DNA of 64,000 nucleotides from Pachyseris speciosa (GCA_016490735.1 JAEMWC010000072.1:437501-501500), one strand, 5' to 3'; counted from the first letter of the stretch, positions 1-12,008 are shown. The notes: generated by a model not told the origin, from the letters alone. Numbers and translations: made by a program.

Positions 1-1808
1 GGATTCAACCATAATTTGAGCAACAACTTTTGAACCTCCAGGAGCACACCATGCATATAGTCAATAGCGACGCCCTGAATAATGTCATAATGCTCAAGAA
101 ACGACAACCAGCTAGGCCCTTGACCCCCATCACATTTGAGCATTTTTCACCTGCCATTTGCCCCCTCGTTATTTCGGTTGCATGCCTTGTCGTATCCTCT
201 TTATTTCACAGTGGCCCTTTAGGGTCCTTTTCTTGGTAGGGAAAAGCTCGCACGTGTCCACCAGCAGCCTTAACTGTCTTACCTTGCTGAAGGCACTTCC
301 AGCACCCATACTCCCCATTGAATTGCATACTATTACAGACTAAACAGCGTGCTGGAAGGTCACAGGTCCATGCTAGCACCACTCCCTTACATGTACGTTT
401 ACCATGTGCCGGGGCTTCAAGTTCAACTACCTTTTCCGGTTCTCGAAGACTCCAGACAGAGGTTTAAGAAACGTGCACATTGCTGGTTTTCTTTCTCCAA
501 ACATAGCCCAGACAGCAACATCTTCTCCTTAGCCATTGTTTTGCAGTAAGGAAGTTCATTTATAATCATGAACACTGGCCAAATGGATACTTTAGAAGAT
601 TTGAACACAGGGAAACCATCTGTATTCATTACGAATGAAATGTTGTCCTTGCAGTTCAAAATGCCCTTATTGCAAAGTTCTTTATAGAGAATGCCATCAT
701 AGACGTCGGTAATCGTATCTTCTGAACTTTTGCTCCTTGAAAAACGATGGTGAATTTCTTCATAAAAGTCTTCCCTTGTGAAAAATGTACACAACTGGTG
801 AATAATAGGCATTTCAATAAAATACGACAAGGCACCTGCAGCAGGTGCTGTTTGGACAAAGGGTCTCAGTGTTCTTGCTTCGGCTTATGTAAGTCAAACA
901 GAATGAACAGTACTAATGAAAGACAAGTGGGCTGCGAATGTTTCAGAAGTAGTTCTTTAAGTTGTTTAATGTTTTAGGTAAAATATGTCCCATGGGAAGG
1001 ATTAAAGATTGGAGGGAGAGAACATGGCCTATTGTGTCAGCAGCCAGGTTGTATTTAATGGTGAAAAGAACCAATAAGACAATAGTGCTTCCTATCGTAA
1101 TTTTTGCAGAAGGATATAGAGGAGCTTTGTCTTTGTCGCCAGAATTACGAACTTCTTGTTGCGGAGGCAGCGCATTTGTACTCACTTCATCTGCGCTGAT
1201 AATTTCAGTTTCCCGCTGTTCAAACAAAAGATTCTCTTCAACTTTTACATAGGAATCATCTCTGTCACAGTCACCTGGATCACATTCGTCGCACAAATCG
1301 CATAAATTTTGTTGCTCGTCAGCATCAACATCAATCACAATCGCAGAAGGTTGTTCACATTAAGAAACGTTTCTAAAGATGATGTCCAACACTTCATCAC
1401 AGGTTTCCATAAACTGTTCGTTACTTGTGGAGGTTTCCGGGTCGCCCGATCTGAAATCATCACGACATTTTACAGTGTCAAACTGGTGTTTTGCAGGATG
1501 GTTCGTGTGTAGGTTCAAATGTACCTTCCTTGTGATGGACATCATTATAACCACTATCTAACTCACTGTAACCCTCAGTCTGTGCTGCTGCTATTAATCG
1601 TTTTTCTTTTCAAAAGAGGAATAGATACATCTTTAAATAAAGGTGTTGAATCAATGCCACCGACGCACGTGGTTTTGGTAAGATCATTTACCACACTTTC
1701 CGAAGGTTCTGTATTACGTTCATCATTAGAAGAGACTGCTGTATCCATGTTGCGAGCCAATTCTGCAGTCAAGAAAGATATTTTGAACTCTTTAAATTCT
1801 GAATTCAT
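1..1808 (-). pseudogene. CACTA/EnSpm-type transposase relic (N-terminal part)
   Basis: Read on the minus strand, several broken frames give pieces of one protein. 1575-1808 and 1360-1554 are an acidic N-terminus. 943-1338 has the segment ending in LPMGHILPKTLNNLKNYF. 423-830 has the block NTDGFPVFKSSKVSIWPVF. 240-355 encodes a CxxC...CxxC segment (LPARCLVCNSMQFNGEYGCW). These blocks in this order are typical of animal CACTA-like transposases of the tnp2 type. The catalytic half would lie to the left, outside the window. Frame changes between blocks show it is non-functional. A second, independent copy sits at 20865-23728. The family call is motif-based; exact ends are uncertain. Confidence 0.6.
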
Positions 1809-2105
1809 TTTAGCGTGGAAGGGTGGAAATTAAATCACTGTGGGATCAGACTGCAAAACCTAGTAGCTTGAAGTAACTAAGTCGAAATGCTGGTAGTGTT
1901 TTATCATTCCACACCTTCAATAAAAGAATGTTTGTGGTTGCAGCTTTTATCTTAATCTGGCATTCACTGTTATTAGTTAGTCTGTAGTCACGTCAAATTG
2001 CAATTATTGAATATCGAATTTCTGGCGCTTATTTCGTATTCTCTTCACTGGCTTTCATAGTTAGGTACATATCAACAACGCACCATCTTCATGAGGTTAG
2101 TTTGC
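1809..2105. other. No gene seen
   Basis: AT-rich sequence with no convincing reading frame or repeat. Confidence 0.5.
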
Positions 2106-2378
2106 TTCGATCAACTACGTATCTCTGAAATGTATGCCTGTCTTTGATTCTGACAAAAGCGTTAGAGCATCGCACCGGTAATCGCGAGGTCACGGGTTCA
2201 AACCCCGTTGAAGTCCTGAATTTTTTTTCAGGCTTCTTTTCGCAATTGCATAAATTGCGTTCACAACTGCGAGAATCATTCTTCATTTGATTTCATTTCC
2301 GCAGTTCATATATGATTCATTTCATATATCATTCACACTCATTTCTTTCACGGGAACATACGAACCCACAACTGACCT

Positions 2379-2419
<41 letters not shown>

Positions 2420-2684
2420 ATCGCACCGGTAATCGCGAGGTCACGGGTTCAAACCCCGTTGAAGTCCTGAATTTTTTTCAGGCTTCTTTTCGCAATTGCA
2501 TAAATTGCGTTCACAACTGCGAGGATCATTCTTCATTTGAAAAGCGTTAGTGTTTTGCCAAAGAGCAAATGTAGACTTAAAAGTGGTCCATTTGAAGGGA
2601 GAAGTATGGTGGATGTGGATTGGCATGACGGGAGAGGAAGAAAGGAACGACTTGTAGCCACCATACTAAAAGTTGGGGATAAAG
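2106..2684 (+). pseudogene. BEN-type gene exon split by a SINE
   Basis: Joining 2106-2165 to 2551-2684 across the SINE gives one open frame. It holds the blocks SLKCMPVFDSDKSVSVLPKS and VDVDWHDGRGRKERLVATIL, and ends at a good donor (AAAG|GTAAGC, 2685-2690). The pattern 'SVLPxSK ... VxW ... AxILxxG' resembles the N-terminal Tudor-like region found in front of coiled-coil and BEN domains in cnidarian BEN-domain proteins (inference). The 11-bp repeat aaaagcgttag at 2155-2165 and 2540-2550 is the target-site duplication. The insertion destroys the exon unless it is removed. No downstream exon was found. Function is unknown; BEN proteins are usually DNA-binding chromatin factors. Confidence 0.5.
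2166..2539 (+). repeat. tRNA-derived SINE, tandem 1.5-unit insertion
   Basis: There are two tRNA-like heads 251 bp apart: a 5'-truncated one at 2161 and a complete one at about 2396. The second has an A-box (tagctcagttgg) and a B-box-like gggttcaaaccccg. Each is followed by the same tail, with a small ctgaa-T-run-ttcag hairpin and ending cttcatttga. Direct repeats aaaagcgttag flank the whole insert. The anticodon-stem pairing is poor and the body is shared between copies, so these are SINE heads rather than tRNA genes. Confidence 0.8.
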
Positions 2685-2929
2685 GTAAGCATTTTCTTTG
2701 TGGTAGACAACTATAAAGTTCATTTAGAAATTGCGTGAATTGATGAACCACCTTTGCTTAAGTTACTGTGCATGACAAATCCAATTTTTAGTACTACTGT
2801 AACATTCTGTTTTCAACAGATCAACGGCTGCTGCGCATTTTTCTGAACAATTTCATAAATGTTCTGTCGGCATATCCCTATGCAAAACGTTGATCAATTC
2901 TAGGATAGAATTTTTCTACCGGTTTTTTT

Positions 2930-5900
2930 TAGAGGGATAGTTTTCTTTAATCTTGTGAACTGCAACGAGATTTTCATTAAAAATTTTACTGCTGACGAAT
3001 GTTGGTTTGGATGTTATTTTCAACAATTTTTTTTTCACAAGTTATTAGTCTAACATCAACTCTCTTCCGCAGATTCTCCATTGTTTTACCAAATACACTG
3101 TTATTCATGAGTTTGAAGAAATCTTTTTCAAATGCGTTTTTAGCATTAGTTCTTTTCTGAGTGTTGAAATCGATGTATTGTTTCAACCAGGGAGACTGAT
3201 TGAATTCTAATACTCTATGAACTTTTGTAACTTTCAATCCAAGATCCATATAAAGTTGAAGGTTTCTGTAATGCAGAACATATTTCTCTTTATTACCCAA
3301 GGTCGGTATAAGTTTGTGTACCAACCCAGTTGATATATTGTATTTATCAGCTATCTTTTTACAATAGTCTGAAAGCATGCTATCAGTTACTTTGATCTTT
3401 TCAGGTCCAAGTGGATAATCGTTGTGAAGATCGTGTAATTTTTCTGGATATTCGAGATCAAGTTCAATAATCAATCCCTTGTTGCAGTCTTCTTTGTATT
3501 TGGCTAGGTTTAGATTGTTAATCTGTTTTTCTGTCATCCATCTGAAACCACCAGTTGGTAAAAACTGACTCATGGCCCAACCATATAGATTATTAGCATC
3601 AAGATACATGATGTATTTTGAGGGCGTCTTCTCATCATACTCCTTCATGTACTTATTGTTGGCTTTTCCATATCGATTTGCAATATAACTGATTCCGCCA
3701 CACATACCCTTTTCAATGAACTGGAACATATCAACATCTGTCATTAATTCTAATTTTATATTTGTCATTTTTAACATAGCATCCCAACTCAAACCAGGAG
3801 ATGTAAAATAATGAGCTGGATCTAATTTATAATATTCCAAACATGTTTTCCTAAAATTTTCAAATACATCAGCTAATAAAAGTATATCAGATTTTAAATA
3901 TAAATCATGATATTCACCCATATTTTTTAATTCAAATTTATTCCACACACTTTGAGCATGTTGATAATCCTCATCTGAAATATGTGTATTATTCAAAATA
4001 CTATAAAATTGTTCTTTTGATGGTAATTCTGTATTATTAAATTTCTCAAAGCTATCCATGTAATCATAAGGATATACACCTTTTTGTTTCATTAGATTTA
4101 ATTTTTCATTTTGAAATATTTGAGATGTATATTTGAAACCATCATTTGGTAAATTATTAACCAACTTTTCTAAACTTGAGCTCATAAATTGAAAGCTATC
4201 AATAAATGTTAAATTATTTCCTAACATAAAAGCCATATATTTTTCCATATTATTTGGAATCACATTTATATTCATTTGACAGTCTTCACCTTTCTTATTT
4301 TTGTAAGTATGCTTTTTAACTATTTCACCAATCTCTTGCATAATGAAATGTGAATCATAACCTCTTAAATTATGAAATATAACTGGAATTTTATCATTTA
4401 TTTTGAAAGTCAAATTACAATCTTGATGCGCAGAACCCCTGTATATTCCAGTTATGTGACAATGATCTCTAACTTTTATATCAGATTCATTATATTCTTT
4501 CTCACATATGTGACATCTGTTAGCTTTTTGGAATTCTTCTTCATCATCTTTTGTCATCCTTAATGGTTTGTTAAACTCCTTTTTTATAACCTTCTTACAA
4601 TATTTAACTTCATCCAACATAGCTTCCATAAATTTGTATTCAGCTTTTTCACCTCGATATAACTTTAATGGTTTACTATATTTATCATTATAACAACAAA
4701 CTAATTTATAAGCATAGCCGCAATCTGTATGTTTTTGATATGATTCTGTATATGATTTATTATCATTTGGCAAGCATCCAGCAACTTTTTCTGTAATTGC
4801 TTCAAAATCTGCATATATCACAAATGGTACTTTTAATTGTTTATTATTTTCAAATTTTATGAATGATCCCTTCTCAGGCATTTTTATTCCTTGTGTTCCA
4901 TTTATTACAATACAATTATCTTTATGTTCTTTTAAAACTTTCTCATAACTAAAACATTGTAAACAATGCATGCAAAAGTGTTTTCTTTCATTATGCTTTG
5001 TTATATTTCTCATAAATCTATGAAAATCTTTAATTAAGACAATGATTTTTTTCATTTTCTGTAATCAATAGAAGATTCAAACAATCTTCAAATTTTTCTT
5101 TAGAAATATAAATTGGAAATGCTTATTTATTTCCATATCCAAATACATTTATATTTATATTATTTTGCTTTTCAATTTTATTATATTGATTAACTTTAAC
5201 TGGAAATTCTATTCCAGAATAATCCAATTTATTTATAAATTGCTTATCATTTTTTTTAATTCTCTGAGGGTCTTTCTCTTGTGGATTCAAATAACGAATA
5301 TGACACCATCTAAAACATTCTTTGTCTTCATTCTTCAAATTTATCAATCCCTTCATATGATGTTGTAATTCTTTTGGTAATTTTATATATGATGATCCCT
5401 TAATAGGTTCATAAATTACAACATTAATAAAATGATTATCTACTGATCTAATATTCCACCCACTACCTTCTGAAGTCCAAATATTAATTCGATTTAAAAT
5501 ATTTTGTTGTGATTCTTCAACTGCTTCAGATATATCTTTTTCATTTATTATTATTTGAACTGGAGAATTAAAATATCCAGTTTTATAAATTACTTCTTCA
5601 TTTTGAATTTTTACAAATGTTACTTTTAATGTTTCAACAAATTTTAATCCTTTCGTGGATCTTAATAAATTGGACAATAAATTTACAATATATTTTCTTG
5701 TCATTTGTAACTCTTTAAGAGGATCTTGATTATTTTTAATCACAATTTCAAATGACTTTGTATAATTTTTTAATGCTCTTCTTTTTTCAACTATCAATTT
5801 TTTTGTTATTACTGCTGCAACTGGTTTAATATTATTTTCATAATCTTTGACCATTTGTTTAACACTTTTTCTTGGTGCAGGAATTGGCCTTTGAATTTGT

Positions 5901-6034
5901 TTTTTAGTTCTTGGCGCAGGGATTGGTCTTTCTTTTTTGATATTATTTGAGATATCAACTAATTTTTGCATTTCATTGATATCCATTTGACTTAAATTTT
6001 CTAATAATTTCTTAAATAGATTATTTCTTTCCAT
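2930..6034 (-). pseudogene. pPolB: Polinton protein-primed DNA polymerase B, truncated
   Basis: The start is at 6034. The first 303 codons (to 5123) hold the proline motif RPIPAPR twice and the conserved FRWCHIRYLNPQ block. The main body (5055-2986) shows a C2H2-like finger (HFCMHCLQCF), exonuclease motif I (YADFEAI), an endonuclease VII-like zinc segment (CHICEKEY...VRDHCHITG), ExoIII (YLKSDILLLADVF), palm motif A (YLDANNLYGWAMSQ) and motif B (FFKLMNNSVFGKTMEN). Motif C is absent because the copy is truncated. Lesions are an in-frame stop at 5123-5125, a frame change near 5050 and another in an A-run at about 3028-3036. The family replicates DNA primed by a terminal protein; this copy is dead. 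Confidence 0.85.
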
Positions 6035-6180
6035 ATTACTATTACTATATATATTATTTTTTTTAAGTGCGTTTAAATCTTGATTATTTTTTGGCTTAAA
6101 ATTTTTTGGGCTTTTCCAAGGCCCCGAGAAACTTCCAATGATTTCTCCATAATATTATATACGTAATATTTCTTTAAGTG
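2930..6180 (-). mobile_element. Truncated Polinton/Maverick fragment
   Basis: The segment consists almost entirely of a protein-primed polymerase gene related to the one in the full Polinton at 27497-44743, but clearly diverged from it and more AT-rich. It is cut off inside the polymerase palm near 2930, so the terminus beyond the polymerase 3' end is missing. No capsid genes or recognisable terminal repeat remain. The interior boundary near 6180 is a guess. It belongs to a different Polinton lineage from the one at 27.5 kb. Confidence 0.75.
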
Positions 6181-6370
6181 TCTTTATCATTAAAAGGGGG
6201 TTTGAAATCGTATTTATAACCATGAAGAGTACCTGGGAGATGTATAAATGGATTTTGAAAGGGGTTGTGAAACTGTATTTAACAAAATGAATAAATTTGA
6301 TTTGAAATGGGTTTGAAATACATATTTCAATATTTTTGAAATATATAGTTTGATAAAAATTGAAACATGG

Positions 6371-6478
6371 AGTAGTATAGGAGATGGGTGTTTATTTTAA
6401 AATTTATTTCTTAAATTTAAGCGCAAAATATTTGTTATAAATTGAAAGTGCGCTTAAACACCCATCTCCTATACTACT
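6371..6478. repeat. Hairpin with perfect 23-bp inverted repeats
   Basis: The arms 6371-6393 (agtagtataggagatgggtg...) and 6456-6478 are perfect inverted repeats. The spacer is AT-rich and has its own inner stem (taagcgca/tgcgctta). The first ten bases, agtagtatag, equal the first ten of the full Polinton terminus at 27497. No matching target-site duplication was found. It could be a solo or joined Polinton end, or an unrelated MITE. Confidence 0.7.
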
Positions 6479-6520
6479 TAGAATTACAAACCTGCTTCTA
6501 ATGAAACTCATCCATTTGGC

Positions 6521-8685
6521 TTATTTGGCTAACTTTGGATACATGTTACACAAAGCAGCACAAACAACAACAATCTGGTCAATTACTGGCTTCAGTGTCA
6601 AAGGAATGACTCCTTGTAGTATTTTAAAGTTCTTAATCCGTTCTATAGCTCTCTCTACGTGTATTCTGGCAGAGGCAATTCTTCTAGTCTTTGTCACTTG
6701 CTTTCTAGATAATGGCTTACCAGTAGTAGAGGGTGGTATGTTTAAAGTGCATTTTTGTACAAGCAGCAAATCACGCACTTTAAACCCTCTGTCAGCCATA
6801 ACATCATCCCTAGGTTCAAGAAGATCGAAAAACCCACATTTCTGGGTTATTTCTCTGTCTGAAACACTACCTGACCATACATTTGAAACAAAGGTGCGCC
6901 TGATGGTGAAATTCCAAATAAGCACTTGACAGTGTTTCTTTTTTTGTATTCACTCCATGTGATTCGCTGTGCAGTTGGAGTTTTAGGTTTTTCAACCTGG
7001 AACTCAGAACAATCAATGACCACTCTGGTTCTAGGATACCGAGCAAAACACTGAGGCCTGTGAATTTCAACAAGTTCCCTTGATGGCCAGGCTATTAAGC
7101 CTATCAGTGCATAGTACAATAAATTGATCCAAGTTTTCAACAACTTAGAAACTGTAGAAAAAGTAACACCAAAACTATCTGCTAAATGTTGCTCTGTTAG
7201 ACCTAAGCGAAGCTTCACTAGTACAAGCGCAAATTCTTCATATGATGTTAGTTTCCTTTTTCTGCCTGTCTGCTTCCTGTCAGTATCCTGAAAACATTAT
7301 AAACAGTAGACTCTGAAAGCATAAATACATTTAAAAGAGTAAACTGAGTTTTCGATCCCTTTACCACAGCCCACAGCTACCTCTTAATACAGACATTATT
7401 TCAGCTCAATCATGAAATAAATGGATAATTTCAAGGCTGTGCTCTAAGAAACATTTTTGGGAGCCCAAACCTCTGAACTTTTGAAATCCAGGGCGCCCAG
7501 CATAATAATTGTCTGAAAAAACTAAGATTTCCTTGTCGCCCAAAGGCAAAAGTAAGTCATCAGGGGCCCCTGGGCACTGTTAGAGCACAGCCTTGAATTT
7601 ACTGTGTGCAACATCTATGATTTTTATACTCAGTTCATAACCAACCAGTCAAACAACAACACATAAAAATGGAAGGATATGTGCAAAGAAACTCTCTATT
7701 CCATTATTCCACTGTATTCCAAGTCACTATTCCAACCCCTTATACCCTAATAAATGAAAGACCCTTACATTTCTGAAACTACTTGGTCCATGCCAGGACC
7801 TCATGGACTGAGCAACAGGTTCAAGTAAGGCAAATAAGTCGACCAGTAAACTGCGAGAGGGTAACGCTGTGTAAAATCTGACACTCTTGTCATCCTTCAA
7901 GACTTGCATCTTAAATAACTCTCTTCTCAATTTCTCCTTGTTTTTAAGTGTCTCTTCGCTTTGCTTGGTCCTTTCAGTGAGTTTGTCAAGGTATTCAGAG
8001 GTGAGGAACGTTTGTGAACCAACTGAAGAGTTCGAGGAACAGTAATTATGTTCAGCTAGAATTACTGTAGAGATGAAGGATTCATCACCACCACCGCACT
8101 TCTTACTCACTTCTTCCGAGACTACTTTTGATGTCTCAGTTAATGGTTTCGTACTCTCTTCAGGCACAGATTTCTTCATACGATTGGAAGGGGTCGACTG
8201 AGTCTCCCTGTCTCGAGGGCCTTTCTTTTGGAAGGATGCTCCTGGGAACGATCCAAATTCTTACAGTTGTAAACCGAACGTATCGGGTCAGCTTTGCAGT
8301 ATCCCAAGCCTAGACTGAAATGTATTGAACAAACACGGTAGTTTCTCGATATGTCCTTTAGTTTCAAATGTTTTCTCTTTAAGAATAAAAACCAGGCTTT
8401 TCTTAAAGTCTTCTCCGTTGGAAATGGATGGAAGTGTACTTTCAGTAAATCCGGGCGCTTCAGAGGATAGCCACAAATACGAGCAGAAACATTTTGCTTA
8501 CATCCTCTCACACATGCAACCTTCTCTCGAGTACTGTTGTTACATCTGTACACTGCACAAAAATGCCAGGTCATTCCTTTTCGTCCAAAGCCTCCAAAGG
8601 CAGCTGTGATGTTTGTGTTCTTCGATGCCTTCCTCGACTTGCCCACATTAGCCTCACTTTCGTCCTTGCGCCCGTTGGCATACAA
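6521..8685 (-). pseudogene. THAP + HTH + DDE_4 transposase (Harbinger/ISL2EU-like), two exons
   Basis: Exon 1 (8685 to about 7768) encodes a THAP zinc finger. It begins at the internal methionine at 8574 (MTWHFCAVYRCNN, later FHPFPTEK and RVCSIHF), followed by a coiled-coil and FYTALPSRSLLVDLFALLEP. A donor (AAT|GTAAGG) lies near 7768 and an acceptor (TTTTCAG|GATACTG) near 7289. Exon 2 (7289-6521) has a helix-turn-helix (LTEQHLADSFGVTFSTVSKL) and a DDE_Tnp_4 nuclease with VIDCSEF, WSGSVSDREI and DDVMADRGF. The intron holds a MITE. Frames change near 8176 and near 6895, inside the nuclease, so this copy is inactive. THAP plus DDE_4 is the known layout of ISL2EU-type elements. No terminal repeats were identified. 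Confidence 0.75.
7432..7595. mobile_element. MITE, 164 bp, 5-bp TSD
   Basis: Terminal inverted repeats of 16 bp (CAAGGCTGTGCTCTAA / TTAGAGCACAGCCTTG) are flanked by the direct repeat aattt at 7427-7431 and 7596-7600. It is inserted in the transposase intron. It has no coding capacity. A 5-bp duplication would suit an hAT5-like mobiliser (inference). Confidence 0.85.
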
Positions 8686-9012
8686 AAACGCGGTTTCATT
8701 TTGAAAAAGAGCTATTAATGCATGGTCATCACTTTACTGAAAGATTTAAGCTGTTCTATAGTTAATGGATGCTATAATACTATCATTGGCATTAAGATGA
8801 GCACCTGACGTGCACTTTAATTCTGTCTTAAGCCTAAGTCATGCTCCATTAAGTATATTAAAGTATACTGGGGCTGGCTGGGTATATTGCCCTGCATAAC
8901 AAGCATTTTCATCAACAGGTTTTCTGTGTGAATGAGGATTTTTCTATGTTTGCCCAAGAAAAAGTCAGTATATTTTAGAGCTTTCAAAAAGTATAGTGAA
9001 ATGCTTGCTAAT

Positions 9013-9147
9013 TGTAGTATTTTGCAAATTTGGCTGAGAATAACCACGAGGCACACACACAACATGGCCCATTCAACACAACTTTATTACAGCAATGCAC
9101 TCTGGGTGCTAACACAATACGTACTATAGGGTACTTAATATATTACA
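9013..9147 (-). repeat. 3' LTR
   Basis: 135 bp. On the minus strand it starts TGTAATATATTAAG and ends TACTACA. It contains an AATAAA signal. It differs from the other LTR by a few substitutions and small indels. Confidence 0.9.
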
Positions 9148-9210
9148 CTGCTTCCCCTGAGAAATAAGACATTCTTACAACAAGTGACACAATATTAACC
9201 ATTACATCAG

Positions 9211-10406
9211 CTATAGATCCAATCGGACAACAGGTTTTCTGATTCTCTCTGATCGCCTCAAAACAACTGGCGATGAAGTGTTTACCTGCCCTTCATTAAC
9301 ACTAGAACTTGGCTCACTATTCTCACCTGAGAAATCGACTGGCGGCTGCAGCACGCTGGTTGAAACTTGCCTATCATCTATTCTGAACTTAGATTGTTCA
9401 CGTAATTCTGGGACAGGTATATCTAGCCCTCTAATTTCATTTGGTACCTTATCATAAGCTTTGATCAAATAATCACCATGAACAGATCTTGTTTTATGGC
9501 CAGTCTTAACCAAATAAGATCTGGGTCCACAGACCTTAACTACCCTTCCCAGAATCCACCTTTCAGTATTGCTACTGGCTTGGGTATTTCTCGCTCGAAC
9601 CATGTCATTCTCTACAAACAGCCTATCCTGATTACTCTTTAAATCCTTATATTCCTTCTGCTTATTCTGTTTACTCTCTATGGTTTGGGCTAAATCAGGT
9701 TTCACTAGACTTAAACACATTCGCAGGTGACGTCTCATCAACAATTCAGCTGGCATGGCACCTGTGGTGCTGTGAGGGGTGGTACGATACCTTAAAAGAA
9801 AATCTGCGAGTCTGTTTGATAGACCTAATTTTGTTTCCCTCTAAAACCTGTTTGACAAGCGCCTCCTTTACTACTCTGACCGCTCTTTCAGCAGCACCAT
9901 TTGATTGTGGGTGGTAAGGAGGCGTTAGACTGTGTTTGATGCCATTCTTATGCATGAATTCAACAAACTCATTTGAAACAAATTGTGGCCCATTATCTGA
10001 TACCACTTCCTCTGGCAATCCTTGTTGGGCAAATATAAGACGTAACTCATTTATAGTCTTCTCTGTGGTAATTAGGGTCATGTGCTGTACCTCTATCCAC
10101 TTGGAGTGGCTATCAACTACTACCAAGAAATAGTCACTGCCCTTCTGGCAAACGTCGATATGAATACGCTGAAAGGGTCGTGTAGCCCATTTCCAAAGGG
10201 GCACTAGGTGGAGAGCTCCGGACATTCTGACACACTGAGCATAATTTTACCTCTCTTTCAATCTCCTCATCCATCTTGGGCCACCAAATGCAGGTACACG
10301 CTATTGCTTTCATTGCACAAATGCCCGGGTGCTCCCAGTGCAACTCCTTTAACATCTTTCCTCGAAATACTTGGGAATGATCACTCTGGAGCCCCAAAGA
10401 ATGCAA
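9211..10406 (-). pseudogene. Gypsy integrase (H2C2 finger, core, C-terminal tail)
   Basis: 10406-10134 carries the zinc finger region (HWEHPGICAMKAIACTCIWW then CSVC). 10225-9746 is the catalytic core with FFLVVVDSHSKWIE (first Asp), EEVVSDNGPQF (second Asp) and HPQSNGAAERAVR (Glu). 9756-9211 is the C-terminal domain with RRSERIRKP near the end, typical of gypsy polyproteins. The frame changes near 10225 and again near 9830-9750, so the pieces are not one open frame. The catalytic residues themselves are present. The retrotransposon inserts its cDNA with this enzyme. Confidence 0.85.
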
Positions 10407-10486
10407 TTTTGTTCACAAGCAAGTTCATGCCGACAGGTATAGTAGGGTTTTAATTCTTCAGTACTGGCCACCCCATCATGACCCAA

Positions 10487-10881
10487 TCAAGTACTTTGCT
10501 TAGCACTGGGTCCAGTAAAGTGGCTTTCCCGATATCCATTGCAGTTAGGAAAATCCTTATCAATAACACTTAAACTGTAGATTTTACTCTCGCTGCCTAT
10601 CTTAGAATCTTCATGGGGCAATCTAGTGAGTGCATCACAGTTGCTATGCTTTGCAGAGCCCCTGTACTCAATCTGATAGTCATACGCTGAAAGGACTATC
10701 GCCCAACGCTGCATACAGGCAGCTGCAAGCGGGGGTATAGCAGTTCTAGGGCCCAAAATACAGGTCTTGCATCGCCTCTCATGGTGATATGCGCCTCAAG
10801 ACCCTTCATACCTTCATAACTCTCAGTAAACAATTCGCTATGTTTAGACAGCAAATCCTTCAATTGACTATCCGTTCTCAC
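10487..10881 (-). pseudogene. Remnant of RT N-terminus fused to RNase H C-terminus
   Basis: 10881-10760 resembles the start of a gypsy RT (LLSKHSELFTESYEG ... AHITMRGDARPVF). It runs straight into RNase H sequence at 10756-10487 (AACMQRWAIVLSAYDYQIEY ... CDALTRLP). The RT palm with its YxDD box and most of RNase H, over 1 kb in a normal element, are deleted. This explains the small size of the retrotransposon. Confidence 0.8.
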
Positions 10882-11049
10882 AGCGTTTCACTTAGGAATA
10901 CAAAAAATCTGACCCCACTCTAACTCAATGTCCCGCAGCCAGAATGGGTAAAGAGTATTGTTTACTCTTGTACATCACGTCACAATGCATTTCACCTGAC
11001 ACCTCAAGTACTTCAATAGTGTATGTCTTCAATGTTACTTGTGAGGGAG

Positions 11050-11744
11050 TCAGAGGCTTATCTGCAATTTCTCAAGATATTCACTTTTACTCATTATTGA
11101 GAAATTCGCAGCTGTGTCCAACTCCATCATACATGGTTTACCATTAATTTTCATTTCCATAGTGTACCTGTTGCGATTAGGCCTGTTTTGGTCAAGCAAA
11201 TACCGAGAATAAATTCCTAATTCATCATCATTCTCACACTCATCATTACCAGATTCCGAAGCCTGTACTCTATGAACTTTACCTTTCTTTCGTTCATCCT
11301 TACTGCGGCAAACAGAAGCTAAATGCCCAATTTTGGAGCACTTGTAGCATTTTGCTGACTTAAATTTACAAGATTGACCTGAATGACTACTCCCACACCT
11401 ATGACACGATAATTGTTCAGTGTACTTCCTGTCAGTGTTCTTACTTCCTTGTTCTGTCAGCTTGTTGACTTGAATGTTTTGTAAAGCCCGATTCAAGTAT
11501 TCACCATAATTACAATAGACCGCCAATCTCTTCAAGGCCAACACATAATCACTGACTCCTCAGGTTTTTGATTTCTGGTACCGAAATGGAAACTCTGAGC
11601 GATTTCAAGCGGTTTCGGGCTGTAGTGCTTCTCCAAGATCTGAACAATGTCAGTAATTTGCGTGTCCTTGGGTTTCGCGGGTGCCAACAAATTACTGAAA
11701 AGTTGAGTTAACCTCCGGTCCCACTTCTGTAAGGAAAATTGCAC
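11050..11744 (-). pseudogene. Gag C-terminus with zinc knuckles, and aspartic protease
   Basis: 11744-11532 is a gag fragment (TQLFSNLLAPAKPKDTQITD). It continues in another frame at 11544-11050. That part has two zinc-binding segments (CHRCGSSHSGQSC and CYKCSKIGHLASVC) followed by the protease start MELDTAANFSIM. The usual protease signature is DTG or DSG; here it is DTA, so activity is doubtful. An N-terminal gag piece lies at 12059-11757. Frame breaks separate the pieces. Confidence 0.8.
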
Positions 11745-12008
11745 ATTTCCTATTTGCTACCACTCGGTTGGCGGCAATGCTTCCCTCACCCGTTGTCTCC
11801 ACAATATTATTGGCTGTAAAAAAAACATTTCCATCCTCTCAACATAAGCACTGAACATTTCACGAGCAACATTCAACTCGCCAACACGCCCAAAGAGTCC
11901 ACTTGTAATAGTGCTGGTCATCTTGTACGCCACAACACACTCAGCGTTGTCCCAAAACCTTGCACTAACGAGTGCGGTGGAAGAACGACCAATCCTCGTC
12001 ACCAAAAA

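Noticed and set aside
2396..2470. Apparent tRNA gene (and a similar one at 20532)
   Set aside because: Good A and B boxes, but poor anticodon stem, shared non-tRNA tail, tandem copies and flanking duplications show SINE heads.
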